A stretch of DNA of 64,000 nucleotides from Ceratopteris richardii (lineage: Eukaryota > Streptophyta > Polypodiopsida > Polypodiales > Pteridaceae): positions 91,255,457-91,319,456 of the forward strand of contig CM035427.1 in NCBI GenBank assembly GCA_020310875.1, in the 5' to 3' direction. The translations under genes and the position numbers were made by a program. Shown here piece after piece: positions 47,156 through 57,239 of this stretch (positions within the stretch are counted from its first letter, which is position 1; each line of letters begins with the position of its first letter). Under the pieces are notes generated by a model. It did no database searches. It had not been told where the DNA came from and saw only the letters and a list, made by a program, of their open reading frames with translations.

Positions 47156-47873
47156 TTTTATAGGTGTTTAAGTATTTACATTTTAGTATTTTAGGTTTAA
47201 GTCTAGGTCTTTTTTATTAGGGTTTTAGGGTTTTAACACCTACATAACATATATACACACATACACATACACATGCATATAATACATATATAAAAAGTAC
47301 TAGTGTTTTAAAGAATTTAATTAACTATATAATTAAATATATATAATTAAATATATAAAAATAGGATTAGGATTAGGGTTTTAGGATTAGGGTTTTAAGT
47401 TTTTAGGATTAGGATAAAGGTTTTAGGGTTTTAGGGTTTAAGGAAAAAATCTGAATAAATAAATAAATATATATATAAAATAGGGGTTTAGGTTTTTAGG
47501 ATTAGGATTAGGGTTTTAGGGTTTTAAAATTTAAGGAAAAAATCTGAATAAATAAATAAGTATATTTATAAAATAAGATAATTATATAGATAAATAAATA
47601 TAAAAAGTATTACTATTTTAAATAATTTAATTAAATATATAAAAATAGGATTAATTAGAAAAAAATTGAATATATAAATAAATATATATATAAAATAGGG
47701 TTCTAGGTTTTTAGGATTAGGATTAGGGTTTTAGGGTTTAAGGAAAAAATCTGAATAAATAAATAAATATATATATAAAATACGGTTTTAGGTTTTAACA
47801 TTAGGATAAGGGTTTTAGGATTAGGGTTTTAGGTTTTTCGGATTAGGATAAAGGTTTTAGGGTTTTAGGGTAG
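47156..47873. repeat. Degenerate plant-telomere-like minisatellite
   Basis: Repeated GGGTTTTAGGG, GGATTAGGGTTTTAG and GGTTTTTAGGATTAGG words, close to the plant telomere unit TTTAGGG, alternate with AT-rich phrases such as AAATCTGAATAAATAAATAA followed by TATATATATAAAATA. The AT phrase recurs at about 47445, 47540 and 47735. No perfect TTTAGGG tract is present. Confidence 0.85.
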
Positions 47874-47875
47874 AC

Positions 47876-49640
47876 TCGATGCATATTTTTAAGAATGTGG
47901 GAGAGATTCTTTGGAAAACTTTGACCGGAAAGAAAGAAAGCAAAGCACAAAGGGAGGACTTAGAAGAGCAAGGTCGTATGCGAGAGTTGTGGGCAATTAC
48001 TAAGCCCAACGGAACAGTATCGTTACCAAGAGCTCCTTGGGTGCTTCGCAAGATGGAAGAGCAACAAGTGAAGAAAACAATTTGAGAGTTTCAAACACCT
48101 ACTAGATGCATGAGGTGTCTAAAGACTGCTTTCACATGAAACGATGATCTTGGAGGGCTCAAGTCTCATGATTGGCACACGTTTTTACAGTTTGTGCTCC
48201 CTCTAGCCCTAAAAGATTGTCTTTCGGAGGATGTACGAAGAACCATTTATAAAATTAGTTCTTTAGTACGGTAGATCTTTTCTAAAGAGATAAATAAAGA
48301 TAGCATAGAGAGTGCGAAACTCAATGGTATCGAAGTTGTTTGTATGGTAGAGAAATACTTTCCCACAAGTATTCTCACTATTCAACTTCATTTACTGGTT
48401 CATGTGGTAGATGAAGTTGCAATAGCAGGAACTGTCCATAGTCAATGGATGTTGTTCTTAGAGCGCTTTATGAAGACATTAAAAGGGTTTGTTCGATAGA
48501 GAGCATGTCCAGAGGGTAGCATGGCGGAGGGATGGATTGTACAAGAGTCTCTTGTATTCATAACTGAGTTTCTACGTATGTCGGATCCTGAAATGCCTCG
48601 CTTATGGAGCGATGATGAAGATGTTTGTCTCGTAGGCGATGAACCACAAGGTAACGGATTGCAAAGGAAAATGGATGCAGCTTTCAGAGAGAAGGCAATG
48701 AAGTTTTGCATAGTTAATTCTGAGCCTATGCAGAAGTGGTTAGAAAGGTATGAGCTTGCCAAGGAAACCAATGCAAAGGAAAGAGCTCAGTTTCAAAAGA
48801 ATCCTCCACTCGATTTTTGCCTCTTCAAGAATGTCTTCAACCTCTTCCACCTTTTCCAACGAGCAGATGGCTAGATATAGCAGTTTCACAAGCAAAGCCA
48901 ACGGGTGAAGATATCTCTGAAGAAGAAGAAGAACTTGCAAAGGGATGTGATTGGGAGTATACTAAATACGGTAAACTATGGTCTCATGGACGACACTTTT
49001 GAATCGCACGAATCGATAGAAATAGGTCTACTTTTGATGGTGGGGTAATGGTGAACTTTTTGCAAAAAAGTAGAGCGAGTGCAAGAGATGATAATGCTCA
49101 AGAAGGCCAACTAGATTATTGTGGTGTGATTCTAGATATCTTGAAACTATCTTTTAGGAAGTTTGATTATTTTGTTTTTGATGTGAAATGGTTCAAAGTA
49201 GTCACCTCTGTAAGAAACACAATAGTGAGGTGGATAAAAGCGGTTTGCTTCAAGTCCACTCCACAAAATTATGGATGGATGAAAGGGATACATTTGTACT
49301 TCCCAAACATTGTGGGCAAGTTGTTTTTATACCAGATTCAAAAGAACCAGAGTGGCTATTTGTTTTACAAGTCGCCCCACATACTAGACAAATTTTTGAG
49401 AATATAGATGTACAAGATAGTCCATCTGTAGTGGACTCAGAGATCATTATTTGAGAAGAAGAGGTCATTGAAGAAGAGGTCATTGTTGGAGAAGAAGAGG
49501 TCATTATTCGAGAAGACGAAGCAATAGACGATGATCAGGAAGAAACCAACATAAGAAGTGATTTAGAAGCCATCAATATAGAGATAGATATTCTTGGTGC
49601 ATCGGATCTTCAAGAGGATGCTAGATTAGAAGATTTTTGA
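47876..49640 (+). pseudogene. TNP2-type CACTA transposase, C-terminal half
   Basis: The sequence starts with MHIFKNVGEILWKTLTGKKE, equivalent to the conserved 'DVMHIEKNVCDN' region in the middle of TNP2. It continues with LKSHDWHTFLQFVLPLALKD, the DUF4218 region (VRRTIYKISSLV; LERFMKTLKGFVR; PEGSMAEGWIVQESLVFITE) and DUF4216 (GQLDYCGVILDILKLSFRKF; TFVLPKHCGQVVFIPDSKEP; WLFVLQVAPHTRQIFENIDV). It ends in an acidic tail (EEEVIEEEVIVGEEEVIIRE). In-frame stops follow VKKTI, LKTAFT, SSLVR and KGFVR. The frame changes near 48830 and again near 49190. TNP2 would cut the element at its CACTA ends; this copy cannot. Confidence 0.85.
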
Positions 49641-49739
49641 ATAAAACACTTGTACGTACTAATTTTTGTTTTTTTTCTGTTTATTCTCTAAATTATCTTT
49701 ATTATCACATACTAATTATTTGAGTTGTTTTGTTACAGA

Positions 49740-51060
49740 GCACGATGGGAGACAGTCCTCCAGTCACTCCTCATTCCAAGACAGAGGAGCAGTTTTTAGA
49801 TTTTATCTCTCAAGTACCTCCCGCATATATGGCCGCTCCGTCACAGTATTGGATTGCTCGTGGTAGCACTCCTCCCGGCCTCACTCTTGGCAGCTTCACT
49901 CCTGTCAGCCTTACTCTTGCCGGCCTCACTCCCACCGGTGTCACTCCTGTGGGTGATGCTACTCCCACAGGAGGTATGTCTCCTAGCTTTGTGACTCCAC
50001 CACGACCATCTTTTCAGCCATCTCCTACTGGGTCTAGTAGTAGAAATGTGCGTTTGACGCCTTAGCGCGATACAGGTTCTGGCCCATCTCGTAGATCGAG
50101 GTCACGCTCTGGAGCAGGAGGCTCTAGGAGTGGATCTACAGGTAGGTCTGGAGGAGGTGGCTGTTGTGGAGGCAGTGCGACAGACATTGTCTCACCCGCT
50201 TCTACTCCTAGGATGAGTACCTCAGATGTAGGTACGCCATGCAGTACACCACGTGGAACACCACATACACCTTGGGGTGCTCATGACCATGATGACTCCA
50301 AGGTGTATAGTATCTGAGATGGAGCTTCGGTGATGGATGCGGCTGGCAAAGCAATGCATGCACGTATACGACAGCTTTTCTCCATACAGTTTGGACACTC
50401 CATCATGCTGAAATGGAGTGAACAAGATAAAGATCGGAAGAATTATATCACACAAACGATTCTTCAGGAGTTCTGACTAGTCGGTGGACAGTCTCTTGTC
50501 AGTTCAGAGTGGATTCTGCACACCGCACGTGAGGTGATGTCCCATCGACGACCAGAGGCTCGTGATGCTTTCAGAGCAGGCTTACCAAAGCCTGTATGGT
50601 TAGATGCTGAGGAGTGGGATCTGATTCGTGACGAGGAGCAGCAGACTCCCGACCGATATCGCTAGCAGCGAGATGCCGCAGCCACATATTTAGATACAGT
50701 TTGACTGTCACATTTGGGCAGCAGGAGATATGACACGATGCATCATGAGTTTGTAAGTACCATTTCATTTATTGAATTTATTTGTGTTAAGTTTCTCATG
50801 TATGTTCCTCTAATGTTTTGTATATTTGTTGGAGGAGCTGGCAATGGGTCGTCCTCCAACACGAATGGAAGAGTCTTACGGATACCAACACGGATAGACT
50901 GAACTATTGGAGGACTTGGAGGGACGTGGTGCGATCGTTTCATGGGAGCGTTTGCCATAAGGTGATTAATTTATAAATTTGGTTTTTACTTGTTGTTTGT
51001 AATTTCATGTGAATTTATCTCATTCCATTAATGTTCTTTGTTGCAGGACTGTTGATATGG
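49740..51060 (+). pseudogene. Second CACTA ORF, TNPA/Transposase_24-like, with introns
   Basis: A Ser/Pro/Thr-rich N-terminal part contains short repeats (PPGLTLGSFTPVSLTLAGLT) and an Arg/Ser/Gly tract. A conserved-looking region MLKWSEQDKDRKNYITQTIL and GLPKPVWLDAEEWDLIRDEE then resembles the plant Ptta/En/Spm transposase family (pfam03004). A segment GRPPTRMEESYGYQHG matches that family's end. Intron-like signals: TTGTTACAG ending at 49739, GTAAGT at 50752, and GTGATT..TTTGCAG at about 50961-51047. In-frame stops lie at about 50063, 50315, 50474, 50663 and 50702; several fit C-to-T change (CAG to TAG, CGA to TGA). It would bind subterminal motifs; this copy is dead. Confidence 0.65.
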
Positions 51061-51328
51061 AACGTTCTTTGCATGTGTATGGTAGTGGCACACCAAAATT
51101 TTGTATTTGATTTTTATATGGAAATGCATTGCTTTGCCACATTTTGTAAAAGCGTCATATATGATAGTGGTTTGCCACACTCTTGTACATGCTTCATTTA
51201 TGAAATATATCACTTTCTTTGTACATGGTTCATGGTTCATTCTGATTATCTCTTTTGTGTCCAATAATATTTTGTTTTATGAAATCATATTTCGGTTGGC
51301 ATTAAAGTCACAATGTTCTCGATTTTTT

Positions 51329-51404
51329 TGGGCAGAGTGTATTGTCTTTGGTTAAGCAACATCATGGTAATGTTGCTGTAGCAAAAGACAACACACTCTG
51401 CCCA
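51329..51404. repeat. 76 bp imperfect hairpin inside the CACTA element
   Basis: The left arm TGGGCAGAGTGTATTGTCTT is the near-perfect complement of the right arm AAGACAACACACTCTGCCCA. Pairing continues inward through AGCAACAT/ATGTTGCT, leaving a very small loop around 51366. It lies between the second ORF and the subterminal repeat block. Confidence 0.85.
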
Positions 51405-51428
51405 AACAAATTTTTGCAGATATGGTCA

Positions 51429-51650
51429 TCGGTATACGTGATGGTACTCCCACTAATGTCATCAGAATAAGCGTCGGTACACGCAGCGGGCGCCGGTGTA
51501 CGTGATGGTGCACCCAATAGAGGCATCGGTATGCGCGTCGGTATTACTGACGCTCATACTGACGCCCATACCGATGCTTATATCGGCACCCATACTGGCG
51601 CTATAGTACCGACGTGCATACCGACCACTACACCGAGGTTGCGGAAAAAA
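51429..51650. repeat. CACTA subterminal repeat block
   Basis: About nine copies of a motif close to GCGTCGGTATACG occur in both orientations (for example CATCGGTATACG, GCGTCGGTACACG, GCATCGGTATGCG, and inverted CATACCGATGC, CATACTGACGC). CACTA elements carry such clustered short motifs within a few hundred bases of each end as transposase-binding sites. They are GC-richer than the flanks. Confidence 0.8.
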
Positions 51651-51697
51651 CAGCCGCGTTCATTTCCCTTGGTAAACACCTCGATATACGGCCGATC

Positions 51698-51707
51698 TGT
51701 TGTAGTG
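51698..51707. repeat. CACTA 3' terminal inverted repeat
   Basis: TGTTGTAGTG is the complement of CACTACAACA, the expected outer end of a CACTA element. It sits at the boundary where copia B sequence resumes. The 3 bp duplication would be TCT (51708-51710), but the left end is absent and cannot confirm it. Confidence 0.75.
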
Positions 51708-51710
51708 TCT

Positions 51711-53150
51711 TCAAGAAAACCAAACTTGGGAACTGATTCCCAAGAAATCTTCCATGAAGATCATTCGATATAGATGGATCTAAAAGGTAAAGAAGAACTC
51801 AGATGGATCTATAAACAATTATAAAGCAAGGCTTGTGGTTAAACGGTTTTTGCAATCCCAAGGTATAGACTATGAAGAAACTTTCTCTCCTATAGCAAAA
51901 ATGCCTACAATTAAACTACTCATGAGTTTAGTTGTCTCAAAGAATTGGAACATCTACTAGATGGATGTAAAAAATGCATTCTTGAATGGGTTGATTTTTG
52001 AGGAGGTGTACATGGCACAACCTCTTGGATTTGTAGATGAATCACATCCCGAGTATATGTGTAAACTCAAGAAAGCTCTATATGGATTGAAGCAAGGTCT
52101 TAGAGCTTGGAACCATAGACTAGTTACTTTCTTCTAGGACAAAGAATTTCAATCAAGCAAAGCAGATCCTTCACTTTTCATTAAGAAAAGTAAATCTAAA
52201 GTGATATACTTGTGTGTGTATGTTGATGATATGATCCGTACACATGATGATGCTGATGGGATCACAAGAATCAAAGCTCAAATTAAGGAGGAGTTTAAAA
52301 TAAGTGATGTTCGATTGCTTACTTACTTCCTAGGATTTGAAGTAGTCTATACAAATCAAGGGATGTTCCTTACACAAAAGAAGTTATAAAAGATATGCTT
52401 GCAAAGTTCAAAATGCAAGAAGCTAAAGTTGCAGGTACTCCCATGAAAGTCAACCATAAATTAAGTGCTCATGAAGGAGATCGCATTGATGATATCACAA
52501 GCTTTCAAAGCCTAGTTGGGAGTTTAAACTATGCTACTCTATATAGGGTTGATATTTGCTATGGAGTAAGTGTGCTTAGTCAATTCATGCATTCCCCAAG
52601 GAAGCCACACATAGATGCAACAAAGAGGATATTGAAGTACTTGAAAGGAACAATAAATGAAATTTTATATTACCCTTACACATCTTACTTGAATGTGAAG
52701 CTATTCACTGATGCAGATTGGGCAGGTTCCAAAGATGACAAAAGAAGCACATAAGGATATCTCTCATTTGCAGGTACAAAGCTCATATCTTGGTCTTCAA
52801 AGAAGCAACCTACAATTGCCCTTTCCTCAACTGAAGATAAATATAGAGGGTTAGTAGTTGCAACACAAGAAGATATGTGGATCAAGACTCTATACATAGA
52901 TTTAGGGTTAGAGTTTGACACTCCATACATACTTGGAGATAACATGAGTTCACTTCACCTAGCTACTAATCCTATATTTCATGCCAAGAGAGAGCATACA
53001 AAAGTTCATTATCATTGTTTTAGGAAATAGATTGTGAGCAAGGAGATACAACTCTCCTATGTATCGATCCATATGCAATGTGCAGATCTGATGACCAAAT
53101 CATTGGATGGAAGAAAATTAAATAGGTTTAAATCTATGATTGGATTGTAG
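51711..53150 (+). pseudogene. Copia B RT-RNase H
   Basis: RT shows [60 protein letters not shown] and the catalytic YLCVYVDDMIRTHDD. RNase H shows VKLFTDADWAGSKDDKRST, a TKVHYHCF-type HIE segment and LMTKSLDGRKLNRFKSMIGL near the polypurine tract. The integrase-RT linker is not recognisable between the nested block and the RT start. Several breaks. Confidence 0.85.
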
Positions 53151-53199
53151 GATATACTAAATGATTGAAGCCTCAAGCATCTTAGGCTTGAGGGGGAGT

Positions 53200-54252
53200 T
53201 GTCGGTACATTTGCCAAGCCGAGAGGCTTGACCAAATGGTTAGGACTTCTCACATCTACATTGGACTCACTAAGGGCTATCATATGAACACCTCTTGTAA
53301 AAGCCATGCACTTTACTTCATTTGATAAATGTAAAAGGAAGTGAGATGTGGAATCTTGTGATGTTAGGAGCCAATAACCATGACTTATATGGTTTTTCGA
53401 TTCAAATCAATGAATACCTAAACTGTAGGAACACTTTTTGGGTGAGGGAAATTCAAATTTCAAATTCTTTGTATGAGCATATATATAGGTGATTCTTAGT
53501 CACAGGATATGATAGAGAAGCAAGAGTTGTTGAGCCTCATGGTTGAGCATATCTTGATCTCACATATGTATGAGTAAGTAAACTAAATCTCCTTTGTATT
53601 ATACATTCATTTTTACATATAATTTGATTCATAAGTTCATGATCATCTCTGTTCACTGCTCTTTGCTACAACCTCTTCATTTCAGTGATATTCCTTGAAT
53701 GATTTCTCTACGTATACATAATTCTTTGCTTCAATTTAACTTGGTATAGATAGATTGGTACACATAGTTGCTACATATCAAATTTCATTACATTTAGTGC
53801 ATTGGAGCTTGAGTTATGAATTAAACAAGCTATCTATGTCTGCACATTCTCTTGCTCCTAAAAGATCAGAATTGCAGCTCTCAGTTCTTAAACTCATTTT
53901 GTAATCTAGAATCACTCTAAATTCATGAAATAACTTGGAATAGTTAGCTATGCCTTTGAATTAGAAGTTTCCAAGATGTCTGAGGTCAATTTCTATTAGG
54001 GAGTGAGAATTGAGTATTCTTTTGAGAGGTTCAAGTATGAAAATAGCAAGTTTTTCATAGTGCTTCTATGTGCAAATTTTTTGATTTGGTACAAACATTT
54101 CGCAATGATGTTCCAAAGCACATAGTGAGTCTAAATTCATATCTAGGAAGCTGAAGGTGTCTACTAAGGTTCCCAAAAGCCACATTTCTAGGTGTAGAGC
54201 AGGATTATTGCAACACCAACTCATCTCTGGACTGTATGCAACCATCTCCTCA
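53200..54252 (+). repeat. 3' LTR of B (1053 bp)
   Basis: It begins TGTCGGTACATTTGCC after TTGAGGGGGAGT and ends ..ACCATCTCCTCA. It is about 70 bp longer than the 5' LTR, mainly through one extra block near 53905-53975. Confidence 0.87.
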
Positions 54253-54426
54253 CATGTTCGGAGGCCGAAACAAGCTCAGATCGCAATTTTGGCAGCACAT
54301 AATGAAGCTATTTTGAACTCCTAATCACCTTGATTATGCTCACCAATTTTCATGTCATTCTAAGATTGTGATTGAAGGATTATTGATGATACCCTAGATG
54401 AAGCGACGACCTTCATTGATACCAAT
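54253..54426. other. Short unassigned spacer
   Basis: This 174 bp lies between the 3' LTR of B and the solo LTR. No feature is supported. Confidence 0.4.
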
Positions 54427-54654
54427 TCTTGGAGTTCGAGGTCTATGAGAACACATGAACAACACAAGGAAGAAGAAGAAGCTTGGAACACAATACATAA
54501 TATTGAATGTATTACCAGTAGAATGTACAAAAATAAGTGACCTATTACGTTATAGGCGTATATACAAGTCGGGGAAAAACACCTCCTAAAGAGGGAAAAA
54601 ACTACCCTAGCGGTCCTAGTTGGTCACATACATCACTATCTAAATATATCAACA
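54427..54654 (-). repeat. Solo LTR of copia family I/II/III
   Basis: About 228 bp aligns end to end with the LTRs at 7044-7273 and 44105-44334 (shared GGCGTATATACAAG, CACCTCCTAAAGAGGGAAAA and CTAAATATATCAACA). No polypurine tract or pol lies next to it. It is more diverged than the other two copies. No clear target duplication was seen. Confidence 0.82.
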
Positions 54655-55233
54655 TGAGAGGGTGATACTTTTTACATTTACATATTCTTTTACCCACTAG
54701 GTATAGGGATTTTTCAATCAACCACTCTTTGTGATGGCCTTCAAAATTTATCACACATCTTTCTTTCCGTATCTTCCATAACACTTTCCCTTTGATGGCA
54801 TTCCAAAAAGTTTAAGAGTAGCCAATGGTTTCTCCAAGTAGTTTCCAGTTGATTTGTCTTGTTTAAGCTCAAACCCTTAGCAAGAGATTTCCAAATTGGG
54901 ATACTTTTAGGGCATGAGAAGAACTACCCTAGCGGTCCTAGTTGGTCACATACATCACTATCTAAATATATCAACATGAGAGGGTGATACTTTTTACATT
55001 TACATATTCTTTTACCCACTAGGTATAGGGATTTTTCAATCAACCACTCTTTGTGATGGCCGTCAAAATTTATCACACATCTTTCTTTCCGTATCTTCCA
55101 TAACACTTTCCCTTTGATGGCATTCCAAAAAGTTTAAGAGTAGCCAATGGTTTCTCCAAGTAGTTTCCAGTTGATTTGTCTTGTTTAAGCTCAAACCCTT
55201 AGCAAGAGATTGCCAAATTGGGATACTTTTAGG
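54600..55233. repeat. 312 bp tandem duplication (solo LTR end + LINE-like tail)
   Basis: Bases 54600-54911 repeat at 54922-55233 with a 322 bp period and a 10 bp spacer (GCATGAGAAG). The two units differ at only about two positions. Each unit starts inside the solo LTR (ACTACCCTAGCGG) and runs through the adjacent LINE-like sequence, so the duplication happened after the LTR inserted. Confidence 0.92.
54602..55233 (-). pseudogene. LINE-like reverse-transcriptase tail, duplicated
   Basis: On the minus strand each unit encodes FWNAIKGKVLWKIRKERCVI followed by FEGHHKEWLIEKSLYLVGKR (first unit; D for E in the second). This looks like the C-terminal end of plant LINE ORF2 downstream of the reverse transcriptase ('LW-x-IWKER-x-x-x-F-G'). 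No upstream RT palm motif is present, and the open stretch is about 60 codons. The assignment rests on this one motif. Confidence 0.4.
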
Positions 55234-55487
55234 TCCTTGTTGCTTAGCTCCTGAGGAGGCCCTTCATTTTCCCTATTGCTTTGCACTCAGATCGATGCCA
55301 GTTCATTCATGGAGATGTTCTCAATTGAAGTGCTGCCCAGTCACATACCTATTATCCTTTGATTATCTCTTGAGTCACATGGGTGATAGCTCACATGGGT
55401 GCCACATGGCACTCATATGTGCGCCCTACTAAAGAAGCCTAAGAGATGGTTCATACCATCACTTCAAAAGTGACTCCTCTTGTAACA
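55234..55487 (-). repeat. Partial 3' LTR of gypsy G
   Basis: On the minus strand a polypurine tract (GTTAAGGGGAAGGAAA, 55488-55503) is followed by TGTTACAAGAGGAGTC, the LTR start. The LTR runs left until the duplicated LINE-like unit at about 55233, so it is probably incomplete. Confidence 0.65.
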
Positions 55488-55638
55488 TTTCCTTCCCCTT
55501 AACTCCATTTTTTTCCTCAAAAATGGTATTGGAAGGTCTAATATAAAAAGAGAATCAAGAGGATGGTACTCCCACTATATCACCATGTACTTCATGTACA
55601 TGGTCATATCTCCGTGTTGTTTCCCTGGATCCTTCCCC

Positions 55639-55956
55639 TTAAGAAGACCCTTGGGAAGATAATCTAAAATTGGGAAACCGTCTCTGAAGGGTGCTAACCC
55701 GCTCCCATGTAGCACTATCTTCTGAACTATCTTTCCACTTTACTAGACACTCTTTATATAAGTGACTTCTGTTCCGTTTTTCTCGAGTGCGTAGTATGTT
55801 CTCAAGTTCATGTGGAATAGATTGAACACAAATAGGCTCTACTACCTCACGGTCTGGAATGAGGTTGTCAGATTTACCTAGCCTTTTCTTAAGCCGTCTA
55901 ACATGAAAAACGCAATTGATTTGACTATTCACTAGAAGTTGGAGTTGGTAAGCCAT
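55639..55956 (-). pseudogene. Gypsy G integrase tail with chromodomain
   Basis: The segment VFHVRRLKKRLGKSDNLIPD is the integrase C-terminal 'VFHVS-LK' motif of chromoviruses. It is followed by IPHELENILRTREKRNRSHL and YKECLVKWKDSSEDSATWER, which fits a chromodomain core ('LVKW-x-x-x-x-x-x-x-ATWE'). In this lineage the chromodomain is known to steer insertion towards marked chromatin. The stretch is 105 codons. Confidence 0.82.
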
Positions 55957-56214
55957 CTTTCCTATTCTCTTAAGTATTTGGAAAGGTCCACAACACCTAG
56001 GAGATAGTTATCGAAAGGTTCGCGTCTTCATGGTTCCAGACCTAAATGGAACTCTAAGATAGACCTACTCTTCTACCTCAAAGTTGATGTCTCTCCTTTG
56101 AGGGTTAGCATAGGTTCTAGCCCTATCTTGAGCTCTCCTAATGCTGTCCTTAGCAAGCCTAAGCATATCATTCATCTCTTCCAAGAAGTCCTTTGCAGCT
56201 TGAACTTTCTCATT

Positions 56215-57207
56215 CTACAAGGCTACTACATAAGGAGCTCTTGGTTGAAACTGATACATAAGCATAAGTGGACTATGCCGAGTGGAAGAGTGCTTTGCAC
56301 TATTATATGCAAACTCTACTATATGTAAGTACTCTTCCCAATTAGTTTGCCTTTCATTCACATATGCTCGAAGCATATCCTCTAGGATTTGGTTAACCCT
56401 CTCTATTTGCCCATCCGAATGTGGATGCTCGGCCATACTCATGCTAACTTTTGTGTCCAACTTTTTGAAGACAGCTCTCCAAAAGTGGCTAGTAAACTCC
56501 CTATCCCAATCAGAAACTATGTCTAAACGAAGACCATATAACCGATATAGGCTCTCTGCAAAGATTCTAGCCAGCTCTGGTGCCTTCAGTGTTGTATGTG
56601 TCGGAATAAACCTAGCCATTTTGGTTAACCTATCCACAATTACCCAGACCGAGTTGTGCCCTCTCCGTGTCTTAGGTAATCTGACTATAAAGTCCATGGA
56701 GATACTCTCCCACTTCCCATTAGGAATATCCAATGGGTGGAGTAGTCCTCCAATCCTCAACCTCTCAGCTTTATTGACTTGGCATTTGGTGAACTTAAAC
56801 ACATACTTTAGGATGTCCTTATGAAGTCCAGGCCAATACAATTGCCTCGTAACAAGATCATAAGTCTTGTTAACTCTTGGGTTTCCCAAACTAGGTGTGT
56901 CATGAAACTCATTTAGAATATGCTATCTCATCTCAATCTCTCTAGGGACACACACCCTTCCTTTATATAATAGATATCCATCATTGTTAGTGTAATTCTT
57001 CCACTTGAATCCTTCTTGAGTACCCATCGATACTCCTTCCTTAGAGGAAACCCGTATATCATGATCCCCATTCTCTATGGCTTCCCAAATCTCAGAATAT
57101 GCATGATCAAGCCTACATTTCCCTCTAATGGACTCAAGTGGCTCACCAGTGATCTGAGTAAAACTCAGTCCATTGAGCATAGGCATGCTGCTAAGTGAAT
57201 GAGCCAC
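56215..57207 (-). pseudogene. Gypsy G integrase
   Basis: The N-terminal part is YLLYKGRVCVPREIEMR and KTYDLVTRQLYWPGLHKDIL with a KCQVNKAER zinc-binding tail. The core has WESISMDFIVRLPKTRRGHN (first Asp), LRLDIVSDWDREFTSHFWRA (second Asp) and MAEHPHSDGQIERVNQILED (catalytic Glu). It continues into EYLHIVEFAYNSAKHSSTRH and PLMLMYQFQPRAPYV. Few breaks. Confidence 0.87.
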
Positions 57208-57239
57208 TACATTAAACTTTCCCTTCCTATACCTAAGCT

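Larger units (their letters stand above)
47874..51707 (+). mobile_element. CACTA (En/Spm) DNA transposon, 5'-truncated
   Basis: Plus strand: the C-terminal half of a TNP2-type transposase (47876-49640), a second TNPA-like ORF with introns (49740-51060), a subterminal repeat block (51429-51650) and a 3' terminal inverted repeat TGTTGTAGTG (51698-51707). No matching CACTACAACA start exists to the left; the element begins abruptly at the telomere-like minisatellite. The transposase N-terminal catalytic part is therefore missing or replaced. Both ORFs carry stops and frame changes, so it is inactive. Confidence 0.85.
41102..54252 (+). mobile_element. Copia element 'B' with both LTRs, split by a 7.6 kb nested block
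   Basis: 5' LTR 41102-42081, PBS TGGTATTAGAGC (42085-42096), gag, protease and integrase to 44104, then a nested block (copia III, minisatellites, CACTA) to 51710, then RT-RNase H 51711-53150, polypurine tract (about 53187-53198) and 3' LTR 53200-54252. The LTRs differ by about 10% over aligned stretches, so insertion is clearly older than that of F or J. It is related to C. No convincing target duplication was found. The element is broken by the nested block and by several further changes. Confidence 0.9.

Noticed and set aside
46338-47194. Several long open frames of Cys-Val-Met or His-Thr repeats on both strands
   Set aside because: They are translations of a CA/TA minisatellite; every frame is open because the repeat lacks stop words.
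47200-47873. True chromosome end or telomere
   Set aside because: Repeats are degenerate, interspersed with AT-rich phrases and flanked on both sides by transposon sequence.
48442-48771. Minus-strand ORF opposite the CACTA transposase
   Set aside because: Shadow of the sense-strand DUF4218 region, which has clear family motifs.
41092-54257. Target-site duplication for copia B
   Set aside because: Bases next to the aligned LTR ends (CATTC and CATGT) do not match convincingly; the outer LTR bases may have decayed.
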